The notes beneath the pieces were generated by a model. That model was not told the DNA's origin. It saw only the letters and a list, made by a program, of their open reading frames with translations, and ran no database searches. Positions 34,943 to 44,354 of a stretch of 64,000 nt of DNA are shown here, piece by piece. Numbering within the stretch: the first letter of the stretch is position 1; every line of letters begins with the position of its first letter. The translations under genes were made by a program, and so were the position numbers. This DNA comes from Paenibacillus uliginis N3/975 (GTDB lineage: Bacteria; Bacillota; Bacilli; Paenibacillales; Paenibacillaceae): contig NZ_LT840184.1 in assembly GCF_900177425.1 (NCBI RefSeq), forward strand, positions 6,364,261 to 6,428,260, written 5' to 3'.

Positions 34943-35068
34943 TCCGTAAAGTGTATGAAGGGTAGAAGCGGCTGTTCCTTACAGCCGTCTCTCTCTGTCA
35001 TTCTTTCTTTTGCTGGAAAAGATTCATGATTCACTACGAAGTCATCGCAAACATAGGAGGTTTGTCCA

Positions 35069-37849
35069 TTGAAACGAATCAAACCGGATTATTTAACTAA
35101 AGCCCAGTGGAAGCGCAGAATGACGGTATGGATGAGCACGGCTTTGCTTGCCACATCCCTGACGGGCTTTGCCGGAGAAGCCGAAGCGGCACAGCCTCAC
35201 TCGTCGTATTGGTATCCGAACACGCTGCTGGAATGGTCGCCGTCTAAGGACCAGGATGCTCGCTTTAACCGGGGAACGGTTAAGCTGGAGGATCAGCGTA
35301 TACAAGGCAGCAAGGTAAACAGCAATGCCAAGGAGGAAGTGAAGGTTTTATCGATTGCTTCCATGTATCCAAGCACAAGCGGAGCTCCTTCCCAAGGCTC
35401 GGAGAAGTTCCATACCTATACCTTCAGCAATTGGCAGTATATCGACAAGCTGGTGATGTGGGGCGGCTCGGCAGGCGAGGGATTAATCGTTCCGCCAAGC
35501 AGCGACGTGATCGATGCGGCCCACAAGAATGGGGTTCCCGTTTTTGGAACCGTTTTCTTGCCGCAAACCGAGCATGGGGGCAAAATTCAGTGGCTGCATG
35601 ATCTGTTAAAGCAGCGGGAGGACGGCTCTTTCCCGGTTGCCGACAAGCTGATTGAGGTAGCGACGTATTACGGATTTGACGGCTGGTTTATCAATCAGGA
35701 GACCCAGGGCGGAACTCCGGAAGATGCCGCCAAGATGGCTGAGTTTTTGACTTACTTGCAGCAGAAGAAAGCGCCGGGCATGGAAGTGATCTGGTACGAT
35801 TCCATGATTCAGGAGGGACCGGTGAAGTGGCAGGGGGCCTTGACGGATAAGAACGAGATGTTCTTCCAAGCGGGGAATCAGCGGGTTTCCGACAATATGT
35901 TTATCGATTTCCGCTGGCAGTTCAAAGATGAGAAGAACGGCAAATACGATTACATTACTCCGTTCTTGAACTCCCCGGCCAAAGCGGCGGAACTTGGCCG
36001 CAGCCCGTATGATCTATACGCCGGCATTGATGTGGAGGCGAAAGGCTACGAAGGCAAGTTTAATTGGCCGGTTCTGTTCCCGGACGGCAAGAAAGCTACG
36101 ACCTCCCTTGGCATTTACCGTCCCGATTGGGCGTTCAACAGCTCCGAAACCCATGAGGAGTACATGAAAAAGGAGCAGATTTTCTGGGTGGGACCCGGAA
36201 TGAATCCGGCGAATACCTCGCAGCCTGAGGGGACCGATCCGCTTGCCTGGAGAGGGATTGCCAATGATGTCGTTGCAAAAACCGTGCTCACCGATTCCGA
36301 ATTCGTTACCCATTTCAATACCGGCAACGGCCATATGTTTGCGGTGGACGGCAAAGTGATGCGGAGCCGCGACTGGAGCAACCGGAGCCTGCAGGATATT
36401 TTGCCAACCTGGCGCTGGATCACGGAGACAAACGGCAAAGGCGAGGCTCTGAAACCGGGATTTGATTTCGGCAAATCCTATTATGGAGGCAGCTCGCTTC
36501 AGGTGGCGGGTGCCGTAAGCAAAGGCTCTTCCACCCATGTAAAGCTGTACAAGGCGAATATCCCGGTAGAAGCCACGACGGAAGTATCGCTCGTTTATGT
36601 AGACAATGCGAAGGACGCCAAGGTGAAGATTGGCTTGGCATTCTCCGATGCGCCGGATCGGTACGAATTTTTCGAACCGGGCAAGTGGATCAGCACGGGC
36701 GCGGATCAGAATTGGAAGCAGGGAAGCGTCAAGCTGAACAAGTATAAAGGCCGCACGATTGCGGGAATCTCGCTTCAATTCGAGTCCGCGGCGGATCTGG
36801 CGGATTATCGGGCCAATATCGGCCGCCTGGCGGTTACGCAGGTGAACGACAAGGCGAAGAAGCCGCACGAGGTGACTGATTTGCGGGTAATCGAAAACGA
36901 TTTCCGCGACGGGATATATGGTGATGCGCGCTTGTCGTGGAAGGCGCCAAAACAGGATGAAGATGTTTTGTACTACCAGGTTTATCGCGTCCATCCGGAC
37001 GGCAAGTACGAGTTGATGGGCATGACGGGAAATACCGTTTATTACGTACCCGAAATGAAGCGGCTTCTTAAGGAGAATGCAACCAAAATGGTCGTGATTC
37101 CGGTAAATCGCCACTACCAACAGGGAAAAGCGGCATCCGTAAGCTTTGACTGGCCGGAATATCCGAAGCCGATTGCAGCCTTCAAGGCGGATAAGACCTT
37201 GATTGCGCCGGGAGAAACGGTACAATTCACGGATCTTTCTTCAGAAGTGACGGAGTCATGGAGCTGGAGCTTCCCTGGCGGACAGCCGGCGTCCAGCACG
37301 GAGCAGAATCCTAAAGTGAAATATCCCGAGGAAGGAACGTACGAAGTCACGTTGACCGCTAAAAACAGCGTTGGCGAGGATAGGGTTCAGAAGAAGCTTA
37401 TCACGGTTACCCGGGAAGCCGAGAATGGCGTCGGAAACCTTGCCCTTGGCAAGAAGACGTCCGCGTCAAGCTTCGTGAACGAGAAGGAAGCGCCCCAATT
37501 TGCGGTGGACGGTAATTCCGCCACTAAATGGTGTGCCGTCGGAGACGGGCCTCACACGCTCACGGTGGACTTGGGAGCCGAGCATAAGGTCAGCGAATTC
37601 GTGATTAAGCATGCGGAAGCCGGAGGCGAGCCGGCCGCGTTCAATACGCGGGCATTCTCCATTCAGGTAAGCTCGGACGGCAAGGAATGGAAGGATGCCG
37701 TATCGGTCAAAGACAATACGAAAGCGATCAGCAGCCATGCCATCGAACTTACCTCCGCGCGGTACGTGCGTCTTCAGATCGAGAAGGCGACACAGGGCGG
37801 GGATACGGCAGCGCGGATCTATGATTTTGAAGTGCTGGGCTTGAAATAA
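35069..37849 (+). CDS. Secreted GH85 endo-beta-N-acetylglucosaminidase with PKD and F5/8-type modules
   Basis: A 926-residue secreted enzyme from a TTG start with AGGAGG 8 nt upstream. Signal peptide about 1-40 (cleavage near AEAAQP). The GH85 catalytic domain spans about 45-400. The catalytic pair is visible as Asn209 and Glu211 in GWFINQET, as in Endo-A type enzymes that use substrate-assisted cleavage of the chitobiose core of N-glycans. Further modules: a beta-sandwich region (about 460-600), a fibronectin-like stretch (about 615-690), PKD (about 700-780, EVTESWSWSFPGG) and a C-terminal F5/8 discoidin-like carbohydrate-binding domain (about 790-926). With the transporter it makes an N-glycan scavenging locus. 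High-mannose preference is inference. Confidence 0.92.
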   Translation: MKRIKPDYLTKAQWKRRMTVWMSTALLATSLTGFAGEAEAAQPHSSYWYPNTLLEWSPSKDQDARFNRGTVKLEDQRIQGSKVNSNAKEEVKVLSIASMYPSTSGAPSQGSEKFHTYTFSNWQYIDKLVMWGGSAGEGLIVPPSSDVIDAAHKNGVPVFGTVFLPQTEHGGKIQWLHDLLKQREDGSFPVADKLIEVATYYGFDGWFINQETQGGTPEDAAKMAEFLTYLQQKKAPGMEVIWYDSMIQEGPVKWQGALTDKNEMFFQAGNQRVSDNMFIDFRWQFKDEKNGKYDYITPFLNSPAKAAELGRSPYDLYAGIDVEAKGYEGKFNWPVLFPDGKKATTSLGIYRPDWAFNSSETHEEYMKKEQIFWVGPGMNPANTSQPEGTDPLAWRGIANDVVAKTVLTDSEFVTHFNTGNGHMFAVDGKVMRSRDWSNRSLQDILPTWRWITETNGKGEALKPGFDFGKSYYGGSSLQVAGAVSKGSSTHVKLYKANIPVEATTEVSLVYVDNAKDAKVKIGLAFSDAPDRYEFFEPGKWISTGADQNWKQGSVKLNKYKGRTIAGISLQFESAADLADYRANIGRLAVTQVNDKAKKPHEVTDLRVIENDFRDGIYGDARLSWKAPKQDEDVLYYQVYRVHPDGKYELMGMTGNTVYYVPEMKRLLKENATKMVVIPVNRHYQQGKAASVSFDWPEYPKPIAAFKADKTLIAPGETVQFTDLSSEVTESWSWSFPGGQPASSTEQNPKVKYPEEGTYEVTLTAKNSVGEDRVQKKLITVTREAENGVGNLALGKKTSASSFVNEKEAPQFAVDGNSATKWCAVGDGPHTLTVDLGAEHKVSEFVIKHAEAGGEPAAFNTRAFSIQVSSDGKEWKDAVSVKDNTKAISSHAIELTSARYVRLQIEKATQGGDTAARIYDFEVLGLK

Positions 37850-37863
37850 TACGGTTAACTTAT

Positions 37864-37902
37864 AAAAGAGCGTTTCCCTCAAGTGGGGGAACGCTCTTTT
37901 TT
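37864..37902 (+). terminator. Strong rho-independent terminator
   Basis: A stem of about 16 pairs (AAAAGAGCGTTTCCC paired with GGGGAACGCTCTTTT) and a T6 end. It closes the GH85 locus. Confidence 0.9.
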
Positions 37903-37969
37903 GGCATGATGTGACTAATCGTCACTCTATATGGCATCCACAATGCAATGGAATTCTTGAATTGCCGCT

Positions 37970-38548
37970 TCAGGTAGAGCGGATTCCTTCAAATGCGCTT
38001 TCTACTAAATGCCGCACATAGGAGTCGTCGATCGGTTCGCCTGTCACAAGCAAACGATAGAAAATCGGACCGTAAATGAGATCAATGCAGATGCCTATGT
38101 CGAGATGAGGTCTCAATTCCCCGCGTTGAACCCCTTTCTCCAAAAGACCTCTTGCCTCAAGCCGGCGGGGACTGAAAAAACGAGCCCGATAGGCCTCGGC
38201 CAATCCCGAGTCAAACTGCCCTTCGCCCAATAACTCCGTAATGATGGTCCCCTCGCGGCTTATCAAAAACCCGGCTAAATTCGTGGCGTGAATTAGAATA
38301 TCGTTCAATGCTTTACCAGTATCAGGCACGGGCAGTCTGGCCGTAGCGGCATGCAGGAAACCATCCATGACCACGGCAGCCTTGTTCGGCCACCATTTAT
38401 AAATCGTAGCCTTGCTAACTTGGGCACGTTCGGCAATTTTATCAACGGTGACGGCTTGAAAGCCACTTTCCAGCAATAGCTTATAAGATGCGGAAAGGAT
38501 CGACTTTTGTGCTTCCACATTACGCGGCCTGCCTCTTTTTCCATTCAT
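37970..38548 (-). CDS. TetR-family repressor of the divergent MFS gene
   Basis: A 192-residue regulator. I placed the start at ATG 38548 (MNGKRGRPRN) because AAAGAGG lies at the right distance; earlier in-frame starts would only add junk. The N-terminal helix-turn-helix is clear: KSILSASYKLLLESGFQAVT, then VDKIAERAQVSKATIYKWWPNK. The C-terminal ligand domain (about 75-190) fits the TetR_C family. It is divergent from an MFS exporter, and three copies of one palindromic site lie between them, so it probably represses both genes and is released by an exported toxic ligand. Confidence 0.9.
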   Translation of the reverse strand: MNGKRGRPRNVEAQKSILSASYKLLLESGFQAVTVDKIAERAQVSKATIYKWWPNKAAVVMDGFLHAATARLPVPDTGKALNDILIHATNLAGFLISREGTIITELLGEGQFDSGLAEAYRARFFSPRRLEARGLLEKGVQRGELRPHLDIGICIDLIYGPIFYRLLVTGEPIDDSYVRHLVESAFEGIRST

Positions 38549-38596
38549 CGTCATCATCCTCTTTCGTCCAATACATATCTTAACGTACAAAAATAA

Positions 38597-38714
38597 ACTA
38601 TACGTTCAGTATACCAATTACGGATAAAAAATAAAGTTGTGCTCGCCTATTTACAAAACTATACGTTCAGTATATTATTCACATATAAAATTAATAAACT
38701 ATACGTCTAGTATT
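38597..38714. promoter_or_regulatory. Three operator copies for the TetR-family repressor
   Basis: ACTATACGTTCAGTATA occurs at 38597-38613 and 38658-38674, and a variant with TCTAG at 38698-38714 ends in GTATT. The half sites TATAC and GTATA are separated by five bases. They fill the gap between the divergent repressor and exporter genes and are about 61 and 40 bases apart. Confidence 0.75.
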
Positions 38715-38734
38715 TAAATGTGGAGGAGGAACTC

Positions 38735-39949
38735 ATGATGAGTGATTTAAAAAAACAAACCATCGAGAAAAATATCCCGGCATGGTTAACCATACTTCTG
38801 GCTGCCGCATGCGGCATCATTGTAGCTAATCTTTACTATGCGCAGCCCTTGGTTGGGGTCATTAGCTCCTCAATCGGGCTGTCCGCAAACAGTTCCGGCT
38901 TGATCGTGACGTTAACGCAGATGGGATACGTCGTCGGCTTGTTATTTATCGTACCGATGGGAGATATCGTTGAGAATCGAAGGCTGATTGTCGTTTCTTT
39001 GTTTCTCACAGCAGTTGCCCTTGCATTCACTGCATTATCGAAACAAGCTGTTCCATTCTTAGCCGCTTCGTTTGTCATCGGTTTAGGGTCGGTCGCTGCG
39101 CAGGTGCTCGTCCCTTTTGCGTCATACCTTGCATCCGAATCTTCCCGCGGTCGCGTTGTCGGCAATGTCATGAGCGGCTTATTGCTTGGAATCATGCTCT
39201 CGCGCCCCTTGTCGAGCCTGGTAGCCGACTTCTTTGATTGGCATGCCGTATTCGCTTTGTCTGCCACAGCTGTCTTTCTCTTGGCAATCGTACTGTCGAA
39301 GGTGTTGCCTGCAAGAAGGCCTTCTTCAGACACATCCTATACAGCTCTACTCGGTTCAATGTGGCACTTGCTGCGAACAACTCCGCTCTTACGTCGTCGG
39401 GCTGCATATCATGCATGTGTGTTTGCGACGTTCAGCTTATTTTGGACAACAGCTCCGTTACTATTATCCAGCCCGACCTTTCATTTCTCCCAGAAAGCCA
39501 TTGCGTTGTTCGCGCTTGCCGGAGTCGCGGGTGCAATAGCTGCGCCTATGGCTGGACGATTGGCCGACCGCGGCTGGACTAAACCCGCTACGGGGATTGC
39601 ACTCGCTACTGTCGTCATTTCGATGTTGCTGCCGCTTATGATCCGTACGGGTTCATCCATTGGAGTAGCCGTTCTCGTCGTTTCAGCCATATTGTTGGAT
39701 GCCGGTGTATCCGCAAATCTTGTGCTTGGACAACGCGCGCTCTTCTCGCTGAGTCCCGAAATTCGAAGTCGTCTGAATGGGCTTTTTATGGCTATTTTCT
39801 TTTTTGGCGGTGCCATCGGATCCGCAATTGGGGGGTGGATATACGCCACGGGGGGCTGGAGTGCCGCGTTATGGATGGGAATAGCTTTCCCGGTCGTAGC
39901 TCTGCTTTATTTTGCCACAGAGATACAAAAAATCAGCACAAATGGATAA
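38735..39949 (+). CDS. MFS drug/metabolite exporter
   Basis: A 404-residue transporter with 12 predicted helices. Start at ATG 38735, within reach of GGAGGAGGA. The first helix contains IIVANLYYAQPLVGVISSSI, a motif of one DHA1-like MFS group, and the loop 2-3 signature reads VPMGDIVENRRLIV. The TetR-family repressor with triple operators points to inducible efflux. The substrate is unknown. Confidence 0.88.
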   Translation: MMSDLKKQTIEKNIPAWLTILLAAACGIIVANLYYAQPLVGVISSSIGLSANSSGLIVTLTQMGYVVGLLFIVPMGDIVENRRLIVVSLFLTAVALAFTALSKQAVPFLAASFVIGLGSVAAQVLVPFASYLASESSRGRVVGNVMSGLLLGIMLSRPLSSLVADFFDWHAVFALSATAVFLLAIVLSKVLPARRPSSDTSYTALLGSMWHLLRTTPLLRRRAAYHACVFATFSLFWTTAPLLLSSPTFHFSQKAIALFALAGVAGAIAAPMAGRLADRGWTKPATGIALATVVISMLLPLMIRTGSSIGVAVLVVSAILLDAGVSANLVLGQRALFSLSPEIRSRLNGLFMAIFFFGGAIGSAIGGWIYATGGWSAALWMGIAFPVVALLYFATEIQKISTNG

Positions 39950-40106
39950 TTATTGAAAGTAAAAGTGAAAAGGAGTCTACTAAGAAGATATAGCCCTAAA
40001 ATAGACATAAAGACATCTCCAGCATCCATTTCTCTTTCATGAAGGCTGTGGTAAATTATGGAGTATCGCCCCTACATTAGAGAACGGATTAGGAGAGGAA
40101 TACTTC

Positions 40107-43100
40107 TTGGCAAATGACTCACCAAGCAACCAAATGAAAAAGAGCCATATTATATTGTTAATAGGCTTATTATTAGTTATTCTATCCGGCCTGCGCATGT
40201 TGTGGGTGGAAGTGTTTCCTGATCAACGGCAGGTATCCATTACGAATGGGCATCTCGATCTGCGCGATTGGGATGCAGAAAACGGCGGCATTCTCTTACT
40301 TGACGGGGAATGGGGGTTTTATCCCTCACAATGGCTGCTGGATGGCAGCGGACAGGATGTACCGGGCGAGCTGGAGCACAGGCTGATTTCGGTTCCGGGG
40401 GGATGGAATGAAGCCTGGCATGGTGAAGAGACGACTCCATATGGATTCGCGTCCTATCGCCTGCGTATTTTGGTGGATCCGGAAAAGAACCTTAATTATA
40501 GTATTCGTGTACCCAGCGTACGCACTGCATCAGAATTATATGTAAACGGTCGATTGCTTACTAAATCCGGACAGGTGGCGACAACAAAGGATGAATATAT
40601 TTCGAAGGACCTACCTTATTCTACAACCTTTACAGCAGACGAAAACGGTGTAATCGAACTCGTCATTCAGGCGGCAAATTATGTGGATAGTCGAAGCGGG
40701 GGTATTGTCCGATCCATTAAATTTGGTTCAGAAGAAGCCATTGCCAAAGAGATGAAAGCTTCCGTTTCTATGCAGTTTTTGGCAGCGATTATATTTATTA
40801 TGCATGCTGTCTATGCACTTATTTTGTATTTACTAGGAAATAAGGAAAAGAAGCTGCTTTATTTCAGTTTGCTTGCATTATGTGTAACGATCACGAGTGT
40901 CTTTAGTACGGATGAGAAGTTGTTCCATCAATTATTTTACATTGGAATAAATTGGGATTTTAGGCTGGCTAATATTGCTTTCGTTATTGCAGCCTATGCT
41001 TTGCTCCAGTGTACGAATCATCGCGAGCTTCCATATTGGCGTAGGATGTACCCTGTCTATAAAGTAATGAATCTAGGGACTGCCGGCATCACTTTGTTCT
41101 TAGATCCATCTCAAGTGATTATGCTCTTTCCGGTTTATTATCTATTAGTTGGTATTGCTGCAGTTATCACGTTGATTACAATGTTTAAAAAAGTAATCAA
41201 AGGTTTAAAGAGCAATCTTTTACTGCTTTTCTCTTTTCTTGCGTTGATGAACCATTCTCTTTGGTCGTTAATCTTGCTGGATAGCGGTTTGAGTCTTGTC
41301 TACTATCCGTTCGATATGATTATTGCGATGGGTTGTTTAGCCTCTGAATGGTTTAAGGGCTACTTTATCATGCATGCGAACACCAAAGAGCTTGCTGCAA
41401 CCTTGCAAAGAATGAATGACCATAAGGATCAATTTCTGGCAAACACATCGCATGAATTTAAAAATCCGGTGCATAGCATGCTTAACATGTCACAATCCGT
41501 TTTAAAAAGGGAACAGCATTTATTGCAGGAACGGAGCATCAAGGAGCTTGAAACGGTATTATCCGTAGGACGTCGGTTGACATTGATATTGAACGATTTG
41601 ATTGATGTGATGAGTTTACGGGAAGGCAATCCGCGTCTACAGAAAAAAGTCATATTGATTCAGCCCATCGTGACCGGAGTGCTTGATATGCTGCAATTTA
41701 ACGCAGAAGTGAAGTCTGTAGAAATTGTAAATCAAATTCCTGAAGATTTTCCTTCAGTAAATGCGGATGAAAATCGGGTTATTCAAATCGTTTTCAATTT
41801 ACTTCATAATGCTGTGAAATATACGAACGAAGGGATAATTTCGATTCAAGCTTTTGCAAAGGACGGAAGAGCTTATATTGTTATTACTGATTCCGGGATC
41901 GGAATGGATGGGGACATGCTTAAGCGCCTATTCCGTCCGTACGAGCAAGCCAGCTCGAGTGAGACAATGATTGAAGGTGGCTTTGGGTTAGGTTTAAGTA
42001 TAAGCAAGCAACTGGTTGAGCTTCATGGAGGTACGTTAGATGTGTCCTCTGTCTTAGGAGAAGGCTCAAAATTTACATTTTCGTTAAAGCTAGCAGGTTT
42101 GAAAGCGGGGGAAGAGGAGGAAGGAGAGGAAGATGTTTCTAACTTATTCGAACAGTTAGTAATACAATCTATGCCGATTCAGGAAAAGGTCTCGATAAAT
42201 TCGGAAAAGGTGGATATCCCTCCGGCTACGAAACCAACAACTTTATTAGAAGTGAATCGTGACCGTCCGCTTATATTAATAGTTGATGATGATCCTATTA
42301 ACCTTCAAGTGCTTGAAGCAATACTACCACCAGATGAATATAATGTAACGATGGTAACGAGCGGTAAAGAAGCGTTGGCTATACTGGATACAAAGGAATG
42401 GGATCTAGTCATCTCTGATATTATGATGCCGCAGATGTCTGGTTACGAGCTGACACGAATGATTCGTGAGCGGTTTACACTCACGGAGCTCCCTGTTTTG
42501 CTCCTTACCGCAAGAAGCCAACCGAAAGATATTCAAAGTGGATTTTTAGCGGGAGCAAACGATTATGTGACTAAGCCAGTGGAAGCAATAGAAATAAAAT
42601 CGCGTATAGAGTCACTAATTACGATTAAACAATTCGTTCGGGAACAATTGCGATTAGAAGCTGCATGGCTTCAAGCGCAAATCCAGCCTCATTTTTTATT
42701 TAATGCATTAAATGCTGTAACAGCTTTAAGTGACATTAATTTGGATAAGATGCGTAATTTGCTTGATGAGTTCAGCAATTTTTTAAGGAATAAATTTAAA
42801 TTTCAAAATATGGATGGACTTGTTCCAATCGAAGAGGAGCTAAGTCTAGTGCGCTCTTATCTATATATTGAGAAGGTTCGGTTTGAAGAAAGGCTGCAGG
42901 TTATTTGGGAGATAGATGACTGCGAGGAATTAAAAATCCCATTTCTTACGATCCAGCCTCTAGTTGAAAATGCGATAAGACATGGTGTTATGAGGCGCAT
43001 TCGCGGAGGCAAGATTTTTATTCGGATTTCTGTCTATGAAACGCATGCAGAGATAACAGTTGAAGACGATGGGATCGGAATGGATGAGGCTCAATTGCAA

Positions 43101-43247
43101 CGAATATTAGAAAGAAAAGCAGATGGTAAGTCAGGAGTCGGATTGATAAATACGGATCAGCGATTAAAACGGCACTTTGGAACAGGACTTCATATCAAAA
43201 GTACGTTAGGTACAGGGACAAGGGTAACTTTTCATGTACACTTCTAA
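40107..43247 (+). CDS. Hybrid sensor: DISM-7TM receptor, HisKA kinase, receiver and second LytS-type kinase
   Basis: A 1046-residue membrane protein from a TTG start behind AGGAGAGG. Order: TM (about 10-30), an external jelly-roll DISM-like domain (about 50-205, including GEWGFYPSQW), seven helices of the 7TMR-DISM type (about 220-435), HisKA with the phosphoacceptor in NTSHEFKNPVHS, HATPase (NLLHNAVKYT, DSGIGMD, GFGLGLSI), a receiver with DDD and Asp in VISDIMMPQMSG (about 730-850), then a second kinase half with IQPHFLFNALNAV and its own HATPase (VENAIRHG, EDDGIGM, GVGLINTDQRL). Two different phosphoacceptor domains in one chain imply an internal relay. No separate output regulator is next to it. 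Confidence 0.88.
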   Translation: MANDSPSNQMKKSHIILLIGLLLVILSGLRMLWVEVFPDQRQVSITNGHLDLRDWDAENGGILLLDGEWGFYPSQWLLDGSGQDVPGELEHRLISVPGGWNEAWHGEETTPYGFASYRLRILVDPEKNLNYSIRVPSVRTASELYVNGRLLTKSGQVATTKDEYISKDLPYSTTFTADENGVIELVIQAANYVDSRSGGIVRSIKFGSEEAIAKEMKASVSMQFLAAIIFIMHAVYALILYLLGNKEKKLLYFSLLALCVTITSVFSTDEKLFHQLFYIGINWDFRLANIAFVIAAYALLQCTNHRELPYWRRMYPVYKVMNLGTAGITLFLDPSQVIMLFPVYYLLVGIAAVITLITMFKKVIKGLKSNLLLLFSFLALMNHSLWSLILLDSGLSLVYYPFDMIIAMGCLASEWFKGYFIMHANTKELAATLQRMNDHKDQFLANTSHEFKNPVHSMLNMSQSVLKREQHLLQERSIKELETVLSVGRRLTLILNDLIDVMSLREGNPRLQKKVILIQPIVTGVLDMLQFNAEVKSVEIVNQIPEDFPSVNADENRVIQIVFNLLHNAVKYTNEGIISIQAFAKDGRAYIVITDSGIGMDGDMLKRLFRPYEQASSSETMIEGGFGLGLSISKQLVELHGGTLDVSSVLGEGSKFTFSLKLAGLKAGEEEEGEEDVSNLFEQLVIQSMPIQEKVSINSEKVDIPPATKPTTLLEVNRDRPLILIVDDDPINLQVLEAILPPDEYNVTMVTSGKEALAILDTKEWDLVISDIMMPQMSGYELTRMIRERFTLTELPVLLLTARSQPKDIQSGFLAGANDYVTKPVEAIEIKSRIESLITIKQFVREQLRLEAAWLQAQIQPHFLFNALNAVTALSDINLDKMRNLLDEFSNFLRNKFKFQNMDGLVPIEEELSLVRSYLYIEKVRFEERLQVIWEIDDCEELKIPFLTIQPLVENAIRHGVMRRIRGGKIFIRISVYETHAEITVEDDGIGMDEAQLQRILERKADGKSGVGLINTDQRLKRHFGTGLHIKSTLGTGTRVTFHVHF

Positions 43248-43280
43248 ACGAAATAAATTTAATTTTACTCTAAACGATTT

Positions 43281-43310
43281 AAGCCGAAGCATTCAAGCTG
43301 CGGCTTTTTT
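43281..43310 (+). terminator. Rho-independent terminator
   Basis: AAGCCG.AGC pairs with GCT.CGGCTT around the loop ATTCAA, followed by T6. It ends the hybrid sensor gene, 25 bases before attachment-like site 4. Confidence 0.85.
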
Positions 43311-43334
43311 CGTTACCGAAGTTCCTGCATCGGT

Positions 43335-43351
43335 GAACCGTATCATAACAA
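43335..43351 (+). repeat. SCC-like attachment site 4
   Basis: GAACCGTATCATAACAA, sharing the 14-base core with the rlmH end and the preceding CGGT with site 5. It is followed by CGGCGAAAATAA, which resembles the flank after rlmH (GGCGAAAAATTA). Confidence 0.65.
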
Positions 43352-43597
43352 CGGCGAAAATAATGTTATGAGAAGGCCAGGAAAAAGTGTTAGCTCCGTT
43401 CGTTGTATTCTTGCAGCAACCATTAAATAACCTTCTGGTGTTCTGTATTAATTTCATTGTAAGAGGAGGGCTATGACGGTTCATTGACTTAAATCAAGAG
43501 AAATCTCGATATGAACGCCGCAGCGGACAGTCCGTCAGTAACAAATGAATACGATGAGTTGCTAAAGAAGTATTTGGAAAATTATTCTTGACGACGT

Positions 43598-43634
43598 GTA
43601 ACCTTAAGGTTATATTATGAGTAGTTAAGGTTAC
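43598..43634 (+). promoter_or_regulatory. Palindromic operator pair upstream of the membrane protein/XRE genes
   Basis: TAACCTTAAGGTTA is a perfect 14-bp palindrome at 43599-43612. A further TTAAGGTTAC half site lies at 43625-43634, just upstream of the ribosome site. It is a likely autoregulatory target of the XRE protein encoded second in the unit. Confidence 0.6.
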
Positions 43635-43650
43635 ATTAAAGGGGGAGAAT

Positions 43651-44097
43651 ATGTTGGTAGCAGGAATCTCAAAGCTTGAATCGAAACGCAGGAGGTTTTT
43701 GGTTGGACTCACCATTGGCTTTATTATCTGGCAAGTTCCGTATTTGGCTTCATATTTCACTTCCGGTAAGAACCATATATCGCTATCTGGAGGATGGAGT
43801 ACCTGGGTTTCCGTCGCAGGAAGCATTATATGGGCGTATTCTTTGATCAGGATGCAGCTTGGATCATGGCTCCTACGCAAAAATCGGGAGATGGCTAAAG
43901 CTTTGAACGACGAATATATACAATTGATCTGGACTCGAAGCTTTGCGGCTGGATTTTGGGTGCTTATGGCGGCGATCGCCGTATTGTTCACCTTCAGCCT
44001 TTGGATAGATATTTCGACAGGTTTCGTTCTGCATGCCGCTTTGTTTACGGGGATTGTTTCTTCTTTGCTAGCCTATTTGAGTTTTGAAAAAGAATAA
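43651..44097 (+). CDS. Four-helix membrane protein paired with an XRE regulator
   Basis: A 148-residue membrane protein with GGGGGAG upstream of its ATG. Four hydrophobic segments are seen (about 14-34, 48-66, 97-118 and 122-142). I do not recognise a named family. Its stop lies 18 bases before a small XRE regulator. Gene pairs of a small membrane protein and a 70-residue XRE regulator are common in Firmicutes, but their roles are mostly unclear. Confidence 0.72.
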   Translation: MLVAGISKLESKRRRFLVGLTIGFIIWQVPYLASYFTSGKNHISLSGGWSTWVSVAGSIIWAYSLIRMQLGSWLLRKNREMAKALNDEYIQLIWTRSFAAGFWVLMAAIAVLFTFSLWIDISTGFVLHAALFTGIVSSLLAYLSFEKE

Positions 44098-44115
44098 TGC
44101 CAAGGGTGAAATACC

Positions 44116-44328
44116 ATGAATGATGAAGTATTGGAAAATACAATGAAAATGAACCGGGCCAGGCTTCAATTGACCCAGGAGCAGCTCGCCGAACAGGTTG
44201 GCGTTACGCGAAAAACGATTAATACGATTGAAAACGGCAGGTTTATCCCCAGTACGATATTAGCGATTAAGTTAGCCAAGGTGTTTGGAATAACGGTGGA
44301 GGAGCTGTTTATTCTCCGCGAGGACTAG
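44116..44328 (+). CDS. Small XRE-family transcriptional regulator
   Basis: A 70-residue protein that is essentially one helix-turn-helix domain: MNRARLQLTQEQLAEQVGVT, then RKTINTIENGRFIPSTILAI. This is the YozG/CopG-like small XRE group often paired with a membrane protein. It is probably an autoregulator acting on the TAACCTTAAGGTTA palindrome. A terminator follows. Confidence 0.88.
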   Translation: MNDEVLENTMKMNRARLQLTQEQLAEQVGVTRKTINTIENGRFIPSTILAIKLAKVFGITVEELFILRED

Positions 44329-44354
44329 AGTTTTAGGGCCATTTGGTACAAAGG

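Noticed and set aside
43293..43484. 63-codon minus-strand frame across attachment-like site 4
   Set aside because: Spans a terminator and the repeat, has no ribosome site and unusual composition.
43511..43591. 26-codon frame before the XRE operator
   Set aside because: No ribosome site and no recognisable family; at most a decayed gene end.
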